The notes: generated by a model from the letters alone, not told the origin. DNA of 64,000 bases from Caballeronia sp. SEWSISQ10-4 2 (GCF_030464885.1 NZ_JALPRJ010000040.1:1-64000); one strand, 5' to 3'; shown: positions 42,095-50,663, counted from the stretch's first letter. Made by a program: numbers and translations.

Positions 42095-43003
42095 ATGAAA
42101 TTACGACAACTCGAGGCATTCCGCGCCGTGATGCTTTGTGTGACCGTCACGCGGGCTAGCGAGATGCTGCATATCTCTCAGCCGGCGACAACGCGCCTGC
42201 TGGCTGACCTGGAAATTTCCTTGGGGTTTCCACTGTTCAAGCGGGAAAAGAAACGTCTGCACCCGACGGCAGAGGCTCAAGCGCTTTTCGAAGAAGTGCA
42301 ACGGTCATTGTCGGGTATGGATCGAATCGCGCGAGCAGCGGACGAGATACGAGCGTTGCAGCGCGGAACGCTGCAAATCGTAGCCGCACCTGCGCTAGCG
42401 TATTCGTTTCTCCCTCACGCCACGGCAGACTATTTGAAGACGCATTCCGGCGCTCGCGTTTCGCTTCTTGCGCATTCGTCGCGTACCGTGGTCGACATGG
42501 TGGTGGGACAACGGTGCGACGTAGGTTTTGCCATCTTAAGGATGGACCAGCCGAGCACGCATGGTGAACGCTTGTTTTCGACGAAGATGGTGTGTGCGAT
42601 GCCGAGCGGCCATCGTTTAGCCTCGCGCTCACAAATTGCGCCGAAGGATCTTGCCGGCGAACAACTCATTGCTTATCCACGTGATTTGGAGTCGCGCCTT
42701 GAGTTAGATGCCTTGTTCGCATCTCATGGCGTCAGTCTGGAGGTCCAGATCGAAACGCAGGTTTCCTACGTAGTCTGTTCGTTCGTTGAAGCAGGCGCTG
42801 GCGTAGCGATCATCGACGCAATTACAGCGCTTGCTTATAGAGGGGATCGGGTTGTTTTTCGTCCTTTTGACTCGAGTGTGGCCGCGCACTTTTCCGTCTT
42901 GATTCCTTCCCAACGGCCACCAGCCCTCCTGCTACCTTCCTTCGTGGCACATATCAGGACTTATGCCCTGGCTAAGCTAGACCCACGTTTGGTTATTGCG
43001 TGA
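42095..43003 (+). CDS. LysR family transcriptional regulator, second in the block
   Basis: A 302-residue LysR-type regulator, with the winged helix MKLRQLEAFRAVMLCVTVTR and SQPATTRLLADLEISLGF, and an effector domain with FVEAGAGVAIIDAITALAYR. It is of the same broad group as the opine-type regulator 3 kb away but not a close copy. Base composition is visibly more AT-rich than that of the oxidase operon, which suggests a separate origin. It is divergent from the binding-protein gene and may control it. Confidence 0.9.
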   Translation: MKLRQLEAFRAVMLCVTVTRASEMLHISQPATTRLLADLEISLGFPLFKREKKRLHPTAEAQALFEEVQRSLSGMDRIARAADEIRALQRGTLQIVAAPALAYSFLPHATADYLKTHSGARVSLLAHSSRTVVDMVVGQRCDVGFAILRMDQPSTHGERLFSTKMVCAMPSGHRLASRSQIAPKDLAGEQLIAYPRDLESRLELDALFASHGVSLEVQIETQVSYVVCSFVEAGAGVAIIDAITALAYRGDRVVFRPFDSSVAAHFSVLIPSQRPPALLLPSFVAHIRTYALAKLDPRLVIA

Positions 43004-43069
43004 TTGCCACTGGGCCATTGCTCGACCTTTCTTCTGCTCCGCCTTGTGTATAGCAAAACGAGTTTTAAC

Positions 43070-43092
43070 GGGTAGTGACGGCGTCACTACCC
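43070..43092. repeat. Perfect 11-bp inverted repeat near the right end of the block
   Basis: GGGTAGTGACG, one base, CGTCACTACCC: an uninterrupted 23-bp palindrome, 66 bp after the LysR stop and about 110 bp before the right 31-bp repeat. There is no T-tract on either strand, so an intrinsic terminator is doubtful. An operator or recombination-related site is possible. Confidence 0.6.
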
Positions 43093-43199
43093 TCAAGCAC
43101 GGCCTCGAATTCAATGCACGAATCGCCCGGTGATACCAATTGATCGTGGCGTCGGCAAAGACGTGTCTCTCCCACACTCGCTCCGAATCCCGAGCTGAA

Positions 43200-43230
43200 C
43201 GAAATCAGCCCGGGAATCGTCGCTTCTAGT
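43200..43230. repeat. 31-bp direct repeat, right copy
   Basis: A perfect match to 31018-31048 in the same orientation. It sits in the 314-nt gap (43004-43318) between the LysR gene and the end of the YeiH-type exporter gene. On the minus strand the repeat and its flanks read LEATIPGLISFSSGFG, faintly like a Dabb-domain protein, but no complete gene is present. Confidence 0.9.
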
Positions 43231-43318
43231 GCATGACGATCGTGTTCACAATGCCGGCAAGCCGCGCAGACGGTGCGGGAAGCACCAGCGTCATCAAGCT
43301 TGGCGACATCGCGCGTCT

Positions 43319-44734
43319 TCATTGTCCGAGCGAGGCCCAATACGCCCCGAACACATGCACCGACAGCAGGTAGCCGATCACCACATTCACGGCAACGCCT
43401 GCCGTGAAAGCGATGAAAGGCTTCGCACCCGTTGCGGACAGGCTGCCGAGCCGCGTGGTCAAGCCGATGCTCAGGAAACAGAAGGTGAACGCCCAGGTGC
43501 GCAGTGCGGTGATCGGCGCGACGAAGGCGGGCGTCACGACGCTCCGGTATTCAGTCAGTGTGTAATGGCTGCCGATCCACGTAACGAGTGCCGAAGCGAT
43601 CAGGAAGCCGATCACGAACTTGGGAAAGCGGGTCCAGATTTCGCGCGCGGTCGTCTGCGTTTTCACAGCGCCGGGTTCATCGCGATCCCAGCGTGTTGTC
43701 GCGACAATGGCGAGCACGAATGCCCAGATGCCTATCCAGATGTCGCGTCCTACCACCTTCATCAGCGTGAAGGCTTGCAGCGACGCTTCCGGTGCACCGG
43801 CAATCGCGTTCTCCGCATGTTTCGCGAGATCGCCATACGCTTGCGCTGCCGCAATGCCGGCGGCATCCGCGAATTCCGATGTCCCGATCCACGCGCCGGC
43901 TACGCCGGTCGGCAAGCCTAGCGCACGCGATACGAACGGCAGCGCGAACACCATCACGATTGCCCAGACCACCACGAGCGTGATCGCCACCGACGCTTGT
44001 TCGCGCTTGGCCCTGACTGCCCCCGCAATGGCGATGGCCGCGGACACCCCGCACACCGCGCCACCGACGCCCAGCACCGCCGCAAAACGCTTGTCCAGTC
44101 CGAGCGTGCGGCCGACGAGAAAGATGACGAAGAAGGTAACGAGGGAAACGACAGTCGCCTGGCCGACCGCCACGGGGCCAGCCCACACGAGCAGCGTGAA
44201 GGGCAGCGTAGCGCCGAGCAGCACGATCCCGACCTTGATATAGAACTCGACGCGCAACGCCGGCAAGAGCCACGCTGGAAGCCGCGTCAGGTTCGAGATG
44301 AGCAGCCCGAGCGCGAGTGCGATCAGCGGCGGCTCGAGGTTATACGTCGACGAGCTGGTCCAGGCCCCGGCAATAAAGGTCAGCGTTGAAACCACGAACA
44401 CGACAAGAAAGCCGGGCACGAACTGCACGACCCGCTGCCCGAGCGCCGCGACTGCAAACCCGAACAGAATCGCGAAGACAATAAAGAGTGCGATGTAGTT
44501 CGGGAGATGATGTCCAAGGTCTGCGGCCGCCTGTGCGCCGCTCGACCACTTGGCGGGCGCGACCGCCAGCCACTTGATGCTCGTGCCGGACGCAAACAGC
44601 AGGTAAGCGATCACGATGATGGCCAGACCGATCCAGACAGCCCACCAGTCTTCCGTTTTGAAAGGGCCGCTGCTGGACCGGTCGGGCCGGTGTTCGGTTT
44701 CGTAAGCTGGAGTGGTTGCATGTGTATCGCTCAT
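43319..44734 (-). CDS. YeiH family (UPF0324) putative sulfite/sulfate exporter
   Basis: A 471-residue inner-membrane protein with about eleven segments of the conserved-hypothetical-698/YeiH family. Typical stretches are YNLEPPLIALALGLLISNLT, VLLGATLPFTLLV, GVGGAVCGVSAAIAIAGAVR and LGLPTGVAGAWIGTSEFADA. Members such as SuyZ are proposed to export sulfite or sulfate released in sulfonate catabolism; the biochemical evidence is thin. The start at 44734 avoids 50 unlikely upstream residues. If the 12.2-kb block is removed, this gene converges directly on the SfnG-Liv genes, which fits a sulfur theme. Confidence 0.85.
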   Translation of the reverse strand: MSDTHATTPAYETEHRPDRSSSGPFKTEDWWAVWIGLAIIVIAYLLFASGTSIKWLAVAPAKWSSGAQAAADLGHHLPNYIALFIVFAILFGFAVAALGQRVVQFVPGFLVVFVVSTLTFIAGAWTSSSTYNLEPPLIALALGLLISNLTRLPAWLLPALRVEFYIKVGIVLLGATLPFTLLVWAGPVAVGQATVVSLVTFFVIFLVGRTLGLDKRFAAVLGVGGAVCGVSAAIAIAGAVRAKREQASVAITLVVVWAIVMVFALPFVSRALGLPTGVAGAWIGTSEFADAAGIAAAQAYGDLAKHAENAIAGAPEASLQAFTLMKVVGRDIWIGIWAFVLAIVATTRWDRDEPGAVKTQTTAREIWTRFPKFVIGFLIASALVTWIGSHYTLTEYRSVVTPAFVAPITALRTWAFTFCFLSIGLTTRLGSLSATGAKPFIAFTAGVAVNVVIGYLLSVHVFGAYWASLGQ

Positions 44735-45009
44735 CGTCGCCCCGGGATCGTTGTAGTTGAGGTGGGGGTGTGCGAGCGCAGGTGGACTCTGCGGTGCACG
44801 CCGGCGTGGAGAATGAATGGCGTCGAGATTCGTCGTCGAGCGTCGACTCATGCCGGAGCTGCGGTTCCGGTCTGTCGCGCACATCGCAATGCAACGAATT
44901 CCACGATCGGATTATTGGCAGGGAGACAGGACTCGCGCCAATATCGATTCGCTATTTCTAAATCCGAAATTGTGTATTAGGGCGGCGCTTCCCGTTCGCA
45001 AACCAGGCC

Positions 45010-46365
45010 CTACTCGTGCGCCTTCTCCCGGGACGCTTCGCCCAGATGTGCGCGCACGAATCCAACGTGTTCGCGAAGTACATAAAAAGCGTCCGCATGC
45101 GCGAGCGGCATGCGCAAGGTATTCAGCGACTCCTCGATCTGATCGAGTTCCGCCACGAGCACCCTCCGTTCTTCCTCCGTCGCGCCATTCAGCGCGCCGC
45201 GTTCTATCGCGATCAACGAGCCGTAATACCGATAGATTCGCGATCGCACCCGCCAGCCATAGAGCGCCGGGATCAGCCGCAAGGCCGGTATCAGCAGTAC
45301 CGCGACCGGCAACAGCAGAACAAGTATCCGGTCCGCCATGCTGGCGACCCAGAAGGGCAGGACGCGGTAGAGGAAACTTTTCCCTGACTTGTAATAGCGC
45401 GTGGCCTCTTCGCTGATGGGGTATTCCCGCGCGATGGGACTAGGGAATTGCCCGGCGTTTTGCAGGAGCCCGGGCATCCCGTGAACTTCCTGCGCAGCTT
45501 CAATAAGCAGATCCGATATGGCCGGGTGCAAGTTCGGCCGCGCCAGGATTTCAACAGTCGGTCCGATCAAATGCAAGGTCTGCGGCGGTACCTTTCGCCG
45601 GAGATCGAGCACGCCCGGCGGCAGGTCGATTTCGTCGAGATAGGGAAACAGTCGTGTATAAGCGCTGGCTTCCGCGAAATCCATGACGGAGATTCCCGGT
45701 ATGCCGAGCAGCCTGAGCATCAGCCCGCGCGTGGTCGAGTCGCCATTGAGCAACGCCGCATCCACGTTCCCCGCAACCAGTTCCTTCGCAGCGTCCATGC
45801 CATCGAGCGGCACCAGTTGCGTGTCGCCGCCGGGCGTGATGCCATTAGCCTCGAGCAAGTTGAGCGACAGCCTGCGTGTGCCGCTGCCTTCGCGGCCGAT
45901 CGCGATTTTCTTGCCCTCGAGTTCCGACAACTGTGTCATGCCCTTGCCGCGATAAAAAACCACGGTGGGGACGTAAAAGACACTGCCGAGCGACATGAGC
46001 GATGACCTTGCCGCCGCATCGGAAACACCGCCTTGCACCAGCGCGAGATCGACATGGCTCTTGGGGTCCATCAGCCGTTGCAGGTTCTGCACCGAACCAT
46101 CCGATTCCAGCACCTTGAGCGTGACGCCATTGCGCGCCAGGATCTTTCTATACTCGTCGGCGGTATGCAGAAGCGAACTGTCTTGGGGACCCGCGCTGAT
46201 CGTGATGGTTCTGGGCGGAGCCGGGTCCGCCAGCCACACGATCAGTCCGACCATGATGACAAAAAGCAGGGCGAACGGTGCGGACGTCAATGAAAGGTCG
46301 CGCCAGGCCACATGAGCGTGGTGGTCTCGCGGAAAACGCGGGGGATGCGGGCGATGTTGTTTCAT
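45010..46365 (-). CDS. Membrane-anchored TAXI-family TRAP solute-binding protein
   Basis: A 451-residue protein. One transmembrane segment near residues 30-50 (SAPFALLFVIMVGLIVWLAD) anchors a periplasmic TAXI-type binding domain with ISAGPQDSSLLHTADEYRKI, the KKIAIGREGSGTRRLSLNLL region and LVAGNVDAALLNGDS. A second hydrophobic hairpin (ILVLLLPVAVLLIPALRLIP) is followed by a cytoplasmic tail of about 75 residues. No TRAP permease is nearby, so it may act as a sensor or use a distant permease. It lies upstream of the YeiH-type gene on the same strand with about 275 nt between, so cotranscription is uncertain. Confidence 0.85.
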   Translation of the reverse strand: MKQHRPHPPRFPRDHHAHVAWRDLSLTSAPFALLFVIMVGLIVWLADPAPPRTITISAGPQDSSLLHTADEYRKILARNGVTLKVLESDGSVQNLQRLMDPKSHVDLALVQGGVSDAAARSSLMSLGSVFYVPTVVFYRGKGMTQLSELEGKKIAIGREGSGTRRLSLNLLEANGITPGGDTQLVPLDGMDAAKELVAGNVDAALLNGDSTTRGLMLRLLGIPGISVMDFAEASAYTRLFPYLDEIDLPPGVLDLRRKVPPQTLHLIGPTVEILARPNLHPAISDLLIEAAQEVHGMPGLLQNAGQFPSPIAREYPISEEATRYYKSGKSFLYRVLPFWVASMADRILVLLLPVAVLLIPALRLIPALYGWRVRSRIYRYYGSLIAIERGALNGATEEERRVLVAELDQIEESLNTLRMPLAHADAFYVLREHVGFVRAHLGEASREKAHE

Positions 46366-46407
46366 GAGACTCCGTCGGAATAGCCTCACACTTTTAGGAA
46401 TGACATC

Positions 46408-46584
46408 ATGCCGTATTCAGGCAGTGCTCAGTGGGATCAGCGTGCCCGGCTCAAAGCATACGCGCGCAATAGCAAATCGGGCCCAGTGCCGAGTTTATAC
46501 GAGGGGAAGTTGAAAGCCACGCAAGGCTTGCCGGCGCTGGACGCAGGATCCAGCCGGCACCCGCGCTACGGTCTGCTTGCTTGA
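46408..46584 (+). CDS. Small hypothetical protein (58 aa)
   Basis: A plus-strand ORF of 58 residues with ribosome site AGGA 8 nt before the ATG. It begins MPYSGSAQWDQRARLKAYAR and ends HPRYGLLA, is basic and soluble, and has composition and codon use like a real gene. It is divergent from the TAXI gene and overlaps the end of the AhpD-like gene by 19 bp on the other strand. No family is recognised. Confidence 0.5.
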   Translation: MPYSGSAQWDQRARLKAYARNSKSGPVPSLYEGKLKATQGLPALDAGSSRHPRYGLLA

Positions 46585-47177
46585 TCGTGCCCGCTGGGCC
46601 ATCCCACCGGTTCACCCAGATTGAGCATCAGGCGGTTGGCCCAGGCGAAAATGGCGATGGAGTGAATCAGATCGAGGATCTCGTCGTCGCTCAATCCCAC
46701 TTCGCGCAGTGCCCGCAATTGGGCCGGTTCAACCTGACCCGGTGTGAGTGTCAGGTCGATCGAGGCCTGCACGATTGCCTTCTCGCGTGGCGAGGTGCCA
46801 GCGGTTGCCGAGTCGTTGAAAACCTGCTCGATCACGTCATCACGTTTCGCCAGCTGCTCGAAACGCTGCGCATGCACCGACGCGCAATACACGCAGCCGT
46901 TGATTCGCGAAACGACTGTCGACGCCAGTTCCCGTTCAGCGCGCGGCAAGCCGCCCGGCGCGTACATGATCGCGTTGAAGGCCGCGGAGCGTTGTCGCAG
47001 GATTTCCGGCTGATGCACGAGGAACAGGTAGTAGTCGGATTCCTTCGCCTTCGGATGGCTCTCTTCGAGCACGGCAATCTGCTCGGCGGAGGCGTCGGTG
47101 AGTTGCACCACGTCCAGCCACGCGTCCCATCCGAGCACGCGATTCGTGAAGCCATGCGCTTCGATTACCCGGCTCAT
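46566..47177 (-). CDS. Alkylhydroperoxidase-like (CMD/AhpD fold) protein, Avi_7169-type
   Basis: A 203-residue all-helical protein of the carboxymuconolactone decarboxylase/AhpD superfamily. The redox-active motif is visible as INGCVYCASVHAQRF (CxxC followed by His three residues later), expected to form a catalytic disulfide. It belongs with the preceding CMD protein, a pair that recurs beside peptide-type ABC importers in other Proteobacteria (TIGR-type Avi_7169 and Avi_7170 families, named from memory). It is the last gene of the ten-gene operon; its ATG overlaps the previous stop. A peroxide-reducing or dehalogenation-like role is guessed. Confidence 0.85.
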   Translation of the reverse strand: MSRVIEAHGFTNRVLGWDAWLDVVQLTDASAEQIAVLEESHPKAKESDYYLFLVHQPEILRQRSAAFNAIMYAPGGLPRAERELASTVVSRINGCVYCASVHAQRFEQLAKRDDVIEQVFNDSATAGTSPREKAIVQASIDLTLTPGQVEPAQLRALREVGLSDDEILDLIHSIAIFAWANRLMLNLGEPVGWPSGHDQASRP

Positions 47178-47707
47178 GCTGCCTCCGTTGCATTCAAGAC
47201 CTGCAGCGCGCGCAAGCCGGCCGTCAGGCGAATCTGATAAGAAAGAAACGCGATCAATTGCGCGATTGCGACCACGACTGGTGTCGATATGCCCGCGGCG
47301 GGAAGGCGTTCGAGCGCGGTTTTGTCGCCGTCGATTGGGGATTCGATCAGCGTGCGCGTAAAGCCCAGCATCGCGCGCAAGCGTGGCCCTTGAATGTCGC
47401 TCCCGTTCAACGGACCTTGCACGATCTGGTCGATAACGGCACGGTCCGCATTGCTGGAAGCAAGCCGTTCCGCATAATGTTCCGCCAATGCAGGCGCATT
47501 CGATAACGTGCATGCATACAACGCGACCAGCAACCGCTCGGTCAGCGACAAGTCCGGCAGCGCAGGGTCAAATAACGCTTCGTAACTGCGCTGTGTTGCC
47601 GCGGCGACCTTCTCGCGTTTGTGCCTTGTTGCGTGCGTCGGTGAGCCGGGCGAAAGACCCGCAATCCGGTCGACAATATCGGTGCTGAGATCATAGGTGT
47701 CTGTCAT
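47174..47707 (-). CDS. CMD domain protein, Avi_7170-type
   Basis: A 177-residue helical protein related to carboxymuconolactone decarboxylases. It has ERLLVALYACTLSNAPALAE and VVVAIAQLIAFLSYQIRLTA, but the region where CxxC should be contains only one Cys (YACTLSN), so it probably is not redox active alone. It may form a mixed complex with the AhpD-like partner. It overlaps both neighbours by 4 bp, the sign of tight translational coupling. Function unknown. Confidence 0.82.
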   Translation of the reverse strand: MTDTYDLSTDIVDRIAGLSPGSPTHATRHKREKVAAATQRSYEALFDPALPDLSLTERLLVALYACTLSNAPALAEHYAERLASSNADRAVIDQIVQGPLNGSDIQGPRLRAMLGFTRTLIESPIDGDKTALERLPAAGISTPVVVAIAQLIAFLSYQIRLTAGLRALQVLNATEAA

Positions 47708-49038
47708 GGTTGCTCCTGCCTGAGAGAGTCGCCGGTGGTTTTTGATGTGCGGGAATGGACGGCAGCGTTGAGGAAAGCCAGCGCTTCGCGCCACGATGAT
47801 TCATCGGCGCGTGCGTTTGCCGAGGGTTCGCCACCGCCCGTGCTGATGCGTCCCGACACGGGATGTGCGTACACGATTTGCGTAGTCGGCACGTAAGGAA
47901 AAACGATTGCGTGGCCGGCGTTGTCGAAGTCGAGATGACGCACGGGGTAAGCATGTTTTTCCCGTTCGAGCCGCTCGACCACCATGCGCGAATAGTCGGA
48001 GGAGGGCCACGAACCGTCGGCGGTCGCGGAGATCAGCAGCACCGGGCCATCGATATTTTCGACATGAATCCGCGCCCGCTCCACCGCTTCCTTATCGAGC
48101 AACGCCGTTCGGATCGCGCGTTCGTGACGATGCGGCGGCGGGCCATCGTCGAAGGGTTGCCAGCTTGCCGTGCGATTGTTTTCCCATAGGTGCGGGAGCG
48201 GTTTGCCATCGAGCAGCCAGGTCGGGCCTTCGCGACCCGTTGCGGGATCGGCGGCGTTCTGCGCGCTGTGAATGACGGCGCCCGGCACATAACCGATCAC
48301 CGCCTTGATGCAATCCGGATAGGTTGCGCCGAGCAGCAGCGCGAGTTCGCCGCCGCGCGATTGCCCGCTTACCGCGATAAAACCAGACGCCGGTTGCAAC
48401 TCGCGCGCGATCCAGTCGAGTGCACGACGGAAGTATTCGAGCGGCGTGTTGGAGATGTAGTCGGACAGCCCCGGTGTCTTGAAGTAACCGAGCGCGAGCG
48501 CGGCATATCCACGCGATGCATATAGCGCCCCGCGCGGTTCGTTGATGCCTCCGCCCGATCCGTTCAGCACCAGCACGACGGGATGCGGTCCCGGGGTCGC
48601 GGGCAGGAACAACGTACCGACACAACCCTCAACGCGCATGTCGCGCCGCTGCACGCCGGGCGCCATCAGCCGCTGTATCAGCAGCGTAGCAGTCAGCACC
48701 TGTCCGTCTTCATCGATCACCTCGATGCAGGTCGTCAACGCTTTAGAGACATCCGCGGGGAACACCTCGCGTTTTCCCGCTTCCACAGGCACTTGCGACC
48801 AGATAAGTCCCATCGGCGATACACCGCCATAGTCGCCTTCGACCGGAGCATCGCGAGACAGATCGACGACGCCATGGTCATCGGCCCGGAAAACCGCGCG
48901 ACTGGTCCAGACCGTGCCTGCGCCGCGCACGGTCTGCGTGCGAAGGGTAAACAACGCACCCGCATTCGCGCCGCTCACCGTGATGCGGCGCGCCACGTCG
49001 ATCAGATCATCGTCAGGTGTAGCCGTGATGTCGATCAT
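47704..49038 (-). CDS. BAAT-like acyl hydrolase/acyltransferase (alpha/beta hydrolase)
   Basis: A 444-residue protein of the acyl-CoA thioester hydrolase/bile-acid-CoA:amino-acid N-acyltransferase type. The N-terminal beta domain (about 10-125) includes VDLSRDAPVEGDYGGVSPMG; the C-terminal alpha/beta hydrolase domain has the nucleophile elbow VSGQSRGGELALLLGA (Ser where BAAT has Cys or Ser), an acid in SATADGSWPSS and the His in NAGHAIVFPY. It could hydrolyse an acyl-amino-acid or thioester brought in by the adjacent importer. It lies 7 bp after the binding-protein gene and overlaps the CMD gene by 4 bp. Confidence 0.87.
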   Translation of the reverse strand: MIDITATPDDDLIDVARRITVSGANAGALFTLRTQTVRGAGTVWTSRAVFRADDHGVVDLSRDAPVEGDYGGVSPMGLIWSQVPVEAGKREVFPADVSKALTTCIEVIDEDGQVLTATLLIQRLMAPGVQRRDMRVEGCVGTLFLPATPGPHPVVLVLNGSGGGINEPRGALYASRGYAALALGYFKTPGLSDYISNTPLEYFRRALDWIARELQPASGFIAVSGQSRGGELALLLGATYPDCIKAVIGYVPGAVIHSAQNAADPATGREGPTWLLDGKPLPHLWENNRTASWQPFDDGPPPHRHERAIRTALLDKEAVERARIHVENIDGPVLLISATADGSWPSSDYSRMVVERLEREKHAYPVRHLDFDNAGHAIVFPYVPTTQIVYAHPVSGRISTGGGEPSANARADESSWREALAFLNAAVHSRTSKTTGDSLRQEQP

Positions 49039-49045
49039 GCTGGCC

Positions 49046-50623
49046 TCAGCTGCCGCTGCGCGTGACCATCATCGCGGTCGTCCGGTCGCTGACCGCCGGT
49101 GTCACTTTCAAACCTTTCTTCGCAGCCCAGATGTTCTGGTAGTGAAAGACCGGAATCACGCCGACGTCGTCGCTTACCACCTTCACCGACTGCTGCAGGA
49201 TGGTTTCGCGCTTCGCAGTATCGAATTCGGCGGTGGCCGCGTCGAGCGCGTGATCGACGGCCGCGTTGCTATAGCGTCCCCAGTTCGATGCGCCAATGCC
49301 CTTCTTCGCATCGACGGTGCCAAGCACGTTGACGAGCGCATAGCTCGCTTCGCCCGTGCCGTTACCCCACGCAATCATGCTCACCGCAAACTCGTTTTTG
49401 TTCGCGCGGCTCGCGTAACTCGCCCACGGCATCACCTCAACCTTCGTCTTTACGCCGATGCGCGTCCAGAATTGCGCAACGGCCTGCGCCGTTTCGGGCG
49501 CTTGCGGATAACGGTCGTTTGGCACGCTGAGCGTCAACTGGAAGCCGTCCGGAAAACCGGCTTCGGCAAGCAGTTTCTTCGCCTGGGCCGGATCGTTGGG
49601 GATGTCCTTCACGCTCGGGTTATAACCGAAGGTCTTCGCCGGCATCCACTGGTTGGCGACAGTCGCCGCGCCTTGCAGGATGCGGTCGGTGATGGCGGGA
49701 CGATTGATCGCCAGCGACAACGCACGGCGCACGCGCACGTCGAGCAGCGGATTCTTGTCCAACGGCTTGCCGGCGTTGTCGGTGATATAGGGGTTCGGGC
49801 CTTCACGGAAAGTGGGCTGAAGCAGCAGTACACGCAGGCCCGGATACGCGAATACCGATACCTGCGGCGACTGCTTGAGACGCGGCAGGTCTGAGACGGA
49901 AACCTTGTCGATCACATCAACATCGCCTGACAGCAGCGCCGCCGTACGCGCCGCCGCGTTGCTGATGTAGCGGTAATTCACCTTGTCCCAGATCGGCTTG
50001 GCACCCCAGTACGCGTCGTTACGCGTCATGACCACGCGGTCGCCCGGCGTGTACGAGGCGAACTTGTATGGTCCCGAGCCGACCATCGCGCGGCCTGCGT
50101 TGTAATCTTCCGTCGACGACTTTTCGCCCACGTGTTTGCTCACGATATGCACTGACGTCAAATTGAGCGGCAGGTCCGGCGTCGGGGTGCTCGTCTTGAT
50201 GATCAGCGTGTACGGATCGGGCGCGGTAACGGAAGCGATCGTGCGTAGATAACCCGCGAAGGTGGCGATCGTCCCCGGCACATTGCGGGCGCGTTGATAC
50301 GAATAGATCACGTCATCGGCAGTGAACGGCGTGCCGTCCTGCCACTTGACGTCGTGGCGCAGCTTGAATTCCCACGTGTCGTTGCCGGTTGCCTTCCAGC
50401 TTGTCGCGAGGCCGGGCGCGAGCGTGTTGTCGTGATTCTCGACCAGCAGATCCCAGAAGTGCAGATCGACAGAGCGGTCGCCCGCGTAGTTGTTCAGTTG
50501 TGGATCGAGCGACGAGAGCGGATCGGCGAACGCAACGTTGAGCGTCTGCGCCGACGCGCCCGAACTGAACAACGCCGCGCTTACGAGGGTGGTCGTCAGC
50601 GTGGAAAGGATCAGGCGTTTCAC
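49046..50623 (-). CDS. Dpp/Opp-type ABC transporter substrate-binding protein
   Basis: A 525-residue periplasmic solute-binding family 5 protein. It has a signal peptide (LILSTLTTTLVSAALFSSGA, cleavage near ASA), then LNVAFADPLSSLDPQLNNYA, TWEFKLRHDVKWQDGTPFTA, which is typical of the family, and VRRALSLAINRPAITDRIL. It presumably feeds the permeases encoded upstream in the same operon. No lipobox Cys is seen, so it should be a free periplasmic protein. Ligand unknown. Confidence 0.93.
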   Translation of the reverse strand: MKRLILSTLTTTLVSAALFSSGASAQTLNVAFADPLSSLDPQLNNYAGDRSVDLHFWDLLVENHDNTLAPGLATSWKATGNDTWEFKLRHDVKWQDGTPFTADDVIYSYQRARNVPGTIATFAGYLRTIASVTAPDPYTLIIKTSTPTPDLPLNLTSVHIVSKHVGEKSSTEDYNAGRAMVGSGPYKFASYTPGDRVVMTRNDAYWGAKPIWDKVNYRYISNAAARTAALLSGDVDVIDKVSVSDLPRLKQSPQVSVFAYPGLRVLLLQPTFREGPNPYITDNAGKPLDKNPLLDVRVRRALSLAINRPAITDRILQGAATVANQWMPAKTFGYNPSVKDIPNDPAQAKKLLAEAGFPDGFQLTLSVPNDRYPQAPETAQAVAQFWTRIGVKTKVEVMPWASYASRANKNEFAVSMIAWGNGTGEASYALVNVLGTVDAKKGIGASNWGRYSNAAVDHALDAATAEFDTAKRETILQQSVKVVSDDVGVIPVFHYQNIWAAKKGLKVTPAVSDRTTAMMVTRSGS

Positions 50624-50663
50624 GATGCAATTCCTTTTTATTGAGTGTGTTTTGAATTGAAAC

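Larger units (their letters stand above)
31018..43230. mobile_element. Putative inserted catabolic block bounded by 31-bp direct repeats
   Basis: Everything between the two repeat copies forms a coherent unit: an oxidase-ABC importer operon, its regulator, a binding protein and a second LysR gene. Outside it, the Liv/SfnG genes (left) and the YeiH-type exporter gene (right) would otherwise be neighbours. A truncated foreign gene lies at the left edge. No integrase, transposase or tRNA target is visible inside, so the mechanism of insertion is unknown and the element would not move by itself. Confidence 0.5.

Noticed and set aside
43065..43340. 91-residue minus frame with LEATIPGLISFSSGFG, Dabb-domain-like
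   Set aside because: Only about 15 residues look familiar, the rest does not fit, and it overlaps the end of the YeiH-type gene; kept only as a note on the repeat.
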